A stretch of DNA of 36,822 nucleotides from Planctomycetaceae bacterium (lineage in GTDB: Bacteria; Planctomycetota; Planctomycetia; Planctomycetales; Planctomycetaceae), in assembly GCA_020426505.1 (NCBI GenBank), contig JAGQPX010000032.1, positions 1 through 36,822 of the forward strand. Direction: 5' to 3'. The position numbers and the translations under genes were made by a program. Position 1 is the first letter of the stretch. Each line of letters starts with the position of its first letter. This document shows positions 35,339 to 36,822 of this stretch, piece after piece. The notes under the pieces are model-generated. The model was given only the letters and a program-made list of their open reading frames with translations. It made no database searches and was not told the DNA's origin.

Positions 35339-36822
35339 CTATCTCCAGATCTCTCGAAACCTAACTGAAAGTTCGTACGCGGTTAGGTCCCCTTCTCTAA
35401 TTCCAATCATCTGAAACATATCCTGGCCCGCCATCACGTCAGGTATGGGGAAGGTTGCATCCAGACGAGGAATGTCATTCTCCCAGTAGAAGAAAGTGAA
35501 CCAATCCTTTTCCACCCCCCAGAAGGACACATTCGCAAATCCAGATTCGCCTGGAGCCAGCGTATAGTGAGCTATGTTCTGGCCTTGATCCACTTGCAAG
35601 CGGGTTCCACGTTCGTAAACTTGCAGATCATGATTCGAGAGGATCGGAGTTCCGTTGATGGTTAGAGACACATTCCAGTCACCCGCATCGCTGACTGGAA
35701 AGTCATTGTCCCCGTCCTTCGTGGCATTGAGATAAAAATCGACAACAATCTCACGTTCCCCAATCTCCTGCCGAATGCTGTCAATCACATCAGAAGTGAT
35801 CTGCACACTTCCGGTTTGTTCGTTTGTAGTTCCATAGGAATGTACGCCGACAATCTCTGGAACCCACATCCACTGCCCACCAATTCTGCGGTGACGCACA
35901 AGAAAGTCCGGGCCACCCGAATCACCTGTACTATGTTCAGCTTCACCCGATCTTATCTGATTGATCAAGTGGTCTCCAACTCCAGCTGCATGGGGATATT
36001 GGGGAGCATTCGCAGGGATAAAGTCTGGAGGATCATGATTTACAAGTTCGAAGCGTGCGTAACCAAATGTCCTCTTATCGCCGCTGGTGCCATCATTATT
36101 AACACCATACCCAACAGTCAAAAGTGTGATCCCGTCCCACGGGCGTATTGAGCTCAACACAGCGCCGGTTACGTTGGTGACACTCGAAGTTAATTCCAAA
36201 AGGGCTAAGTCTTTCCCTCCAAAGCTGGCGCGGCCGATAACGCGAGAAACGGAATATGGCGTATTTTTCACGTTGACTTCAAGATTGGCAGAGGAGTAAA
36301 CGTTTCCACGCTGGTCTTCGACGACATGTGCTGCAGTCAGAACGTACCTATTTCCGCCGTAGGCGAGGACGGTGCCAGTCCCCATAAACGCGGTGCTCTT
36401 CGCTCCTGCAAATGAATACGTGAGGTTGATCTTCGTAACCGAGTCCAGGATTGTCTGAGGTGCTCCCTCACCATACTGGCCAATCAAATAGTCTTCCGAG
36501 ATTGTACCTCCAATTATGTTATGTCCGGGCAGAAGTGGCGATGAGATGTGATTCGTCTCTTCGCGTTTGCGAGACTGGCCGATGAAGCCGGAAGTGTCTC
36601 CGTCGAGCAACGTAACAACAGTGCTTCCATCCTTCTTTATGACCCAAAGGTCACCATCACGCAGATCGAATGCGGAAACGTCGCTCTCGCTGCTGACACC
36701 ATTGATGCTTAACACGCCGTGTTCGCGTAAGGCGAACACATCGCCATCGGAGCTGAGTTTGAAGCTGACGACATTCCGTTCAATCTGCTCCCAGCCATTC
36801 GACGTGGAATTCTGAAGGAGTC
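35339..36822 (-). CDS. Trypsin-like serine protease, 5' end missing
   Basis: The frame is open to the right edge, so the N-terminus lies outside. Visible: 494 codons. The first part has repeats of about 35 residues (FKLSSDGDVFALREHG, FDLRDGDLWVIKKDG) like those in planctomycete surface proteins. Next is a chymotrypsin/trypsin-fold domain with triad His (VLTAAHVVED, codon 36328-36326), Asp (GGKDLALLEL, codon 36211-36209) and Ser (TGDSGGPDF, codon 35920-35918). The C-terminal about 130 residues look like a beta-sandwich (VVDFYLNATKDGDNDF, VERGTRLQV-like). It is predicted to be extracellular or periplasmic. It lies upstream of the caspase-FGE gene on the same strand, 507 bp apart, so both may be exported proteolytic factors, but no shared operon is shown. 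Confidence 0.88.
   Translation of the reverse strand, partial: LLQNSTSNGWEQIERNVVSFKLSSDGDVFALREHGVLSINGVSSESDVSAFDLRDGDLWVIKKDGSTVVTLLDGDTSGFIGQSRKREETNHISSPLLPGHNIIGGTISEDYLIGQYGEGAPQTILDSVTKINLTYSFAGAKSTAFMGTGTVLAYGGNRYVLTAAHVVEDQRGNVYSSANLEVNVKNTPYSVSRVIGRASFGGKDLALLELTSSVTNVTGAVLSSIRPWDGITLLTVGYGVNNDGTSGDKRTFGYARFELVNHDPPDFIPANAPQYPHAAGVGDHLINQIRSGEAEHSTGDSGGPDFLVRHRRIGGQWMWVPEIVGVHSYGTTNEQTGSVQITSDVIDSIRQEIGEREIVVDFYLNATKDGDNDFPVSDAGDWNVSLTINGTPILSNHDLQVYERGTRLQVDQGQNIAHYTLAPGESGFANVSFWGVEKDWFTFFYWENDIPRLDATFPIPDVMAGQDMFQMIGIREGDLTAYELSVRFREIWR

Overview
The window looks like a chromosomal segment of a planctomycete (Planctomycetota). The evidence is an adjacent PSCyt1/PSCyt2/PSD1 plus DUF1501 gene pair, tetrahydromethanopterin (H4MPT)-dependent C1 genes in a bacterial setting, a caspase plus formylglycine-generating-enzyme (FGE) fusion, a cadherin-like membrane protein, and an integrase next to a DUF3987 gene. 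Overall GC is moderately high. Several long antisense reading frames are only shadows of real genes.

Left part (1-14.1 kb, housekeeping and C1). A SWIM-zinc-finger SNF2 helicase runs off the left edge on the minus strand. Divergent from it is a plus-strand cluster: LarA-like nickel-pincer racemase family protein, PHA-system small protein, HisN-like phosphatase, methenyl-H4MPT cyclohydrolase (mch), RimK/MptN-like ATP-grasp ligase, a second inositol-monophosphatase-family protein, and an unknown protein that looks inserted between two copies of a 24-bp repeat. This cluster carries several compact inverted repeats. One of them, of 84 bp, lies exactly in frame inside the ATP-grasp gene. After a minus-strand methyltransferase come a YrdC-like/LMW-phosphatase fusion, rpiB, gcvH and gcvPA.

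Middle part (14.2-25.1 kb, envelope and planctomycete-specific genes). A lipoprotein with LRR-like and TPR-like repeats diverges from a cadherin-like membrane protein. These are followed by a DUF2156 protein and then the PSCyt/PSD1 (with LamG) and DUF1501 pair, whose products are predicted to be exported.

Right part (25.4-36.8 kb, accessory). A tRNA-Arg(TCG) is the apparent integration site of a genomic island. The integrase gene runs antisense into the tRNA, followed by a Cro-like regulator with its own promoter and operator candidate, a DUF3987 ATPase gene bracketed by two copies of a 50-bp palindromic element, two tiny HTH proteins, a hairpin-rich gap and a large uncharacterised zinc-ribbon protein. 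Beyond this are an uncharacterised Cys4 zinc-finger protein, an IS4-like transposase remnant, a secreted caspase-FGE gene interrupted by one in-frame TGA, and a trypsin-like protease that runs off the right edge. I did not find a convincing right-hand att site.

The strongest leads are the in-frame palindromic element in the ATP-grasp gene, the paired palindromes around the DUF3987 gene, the YwlE-type phosphoarginine phosphatase signature fused to a degenerate YrdC domain, and the single-codon interruption of the caspase-FGE gene.
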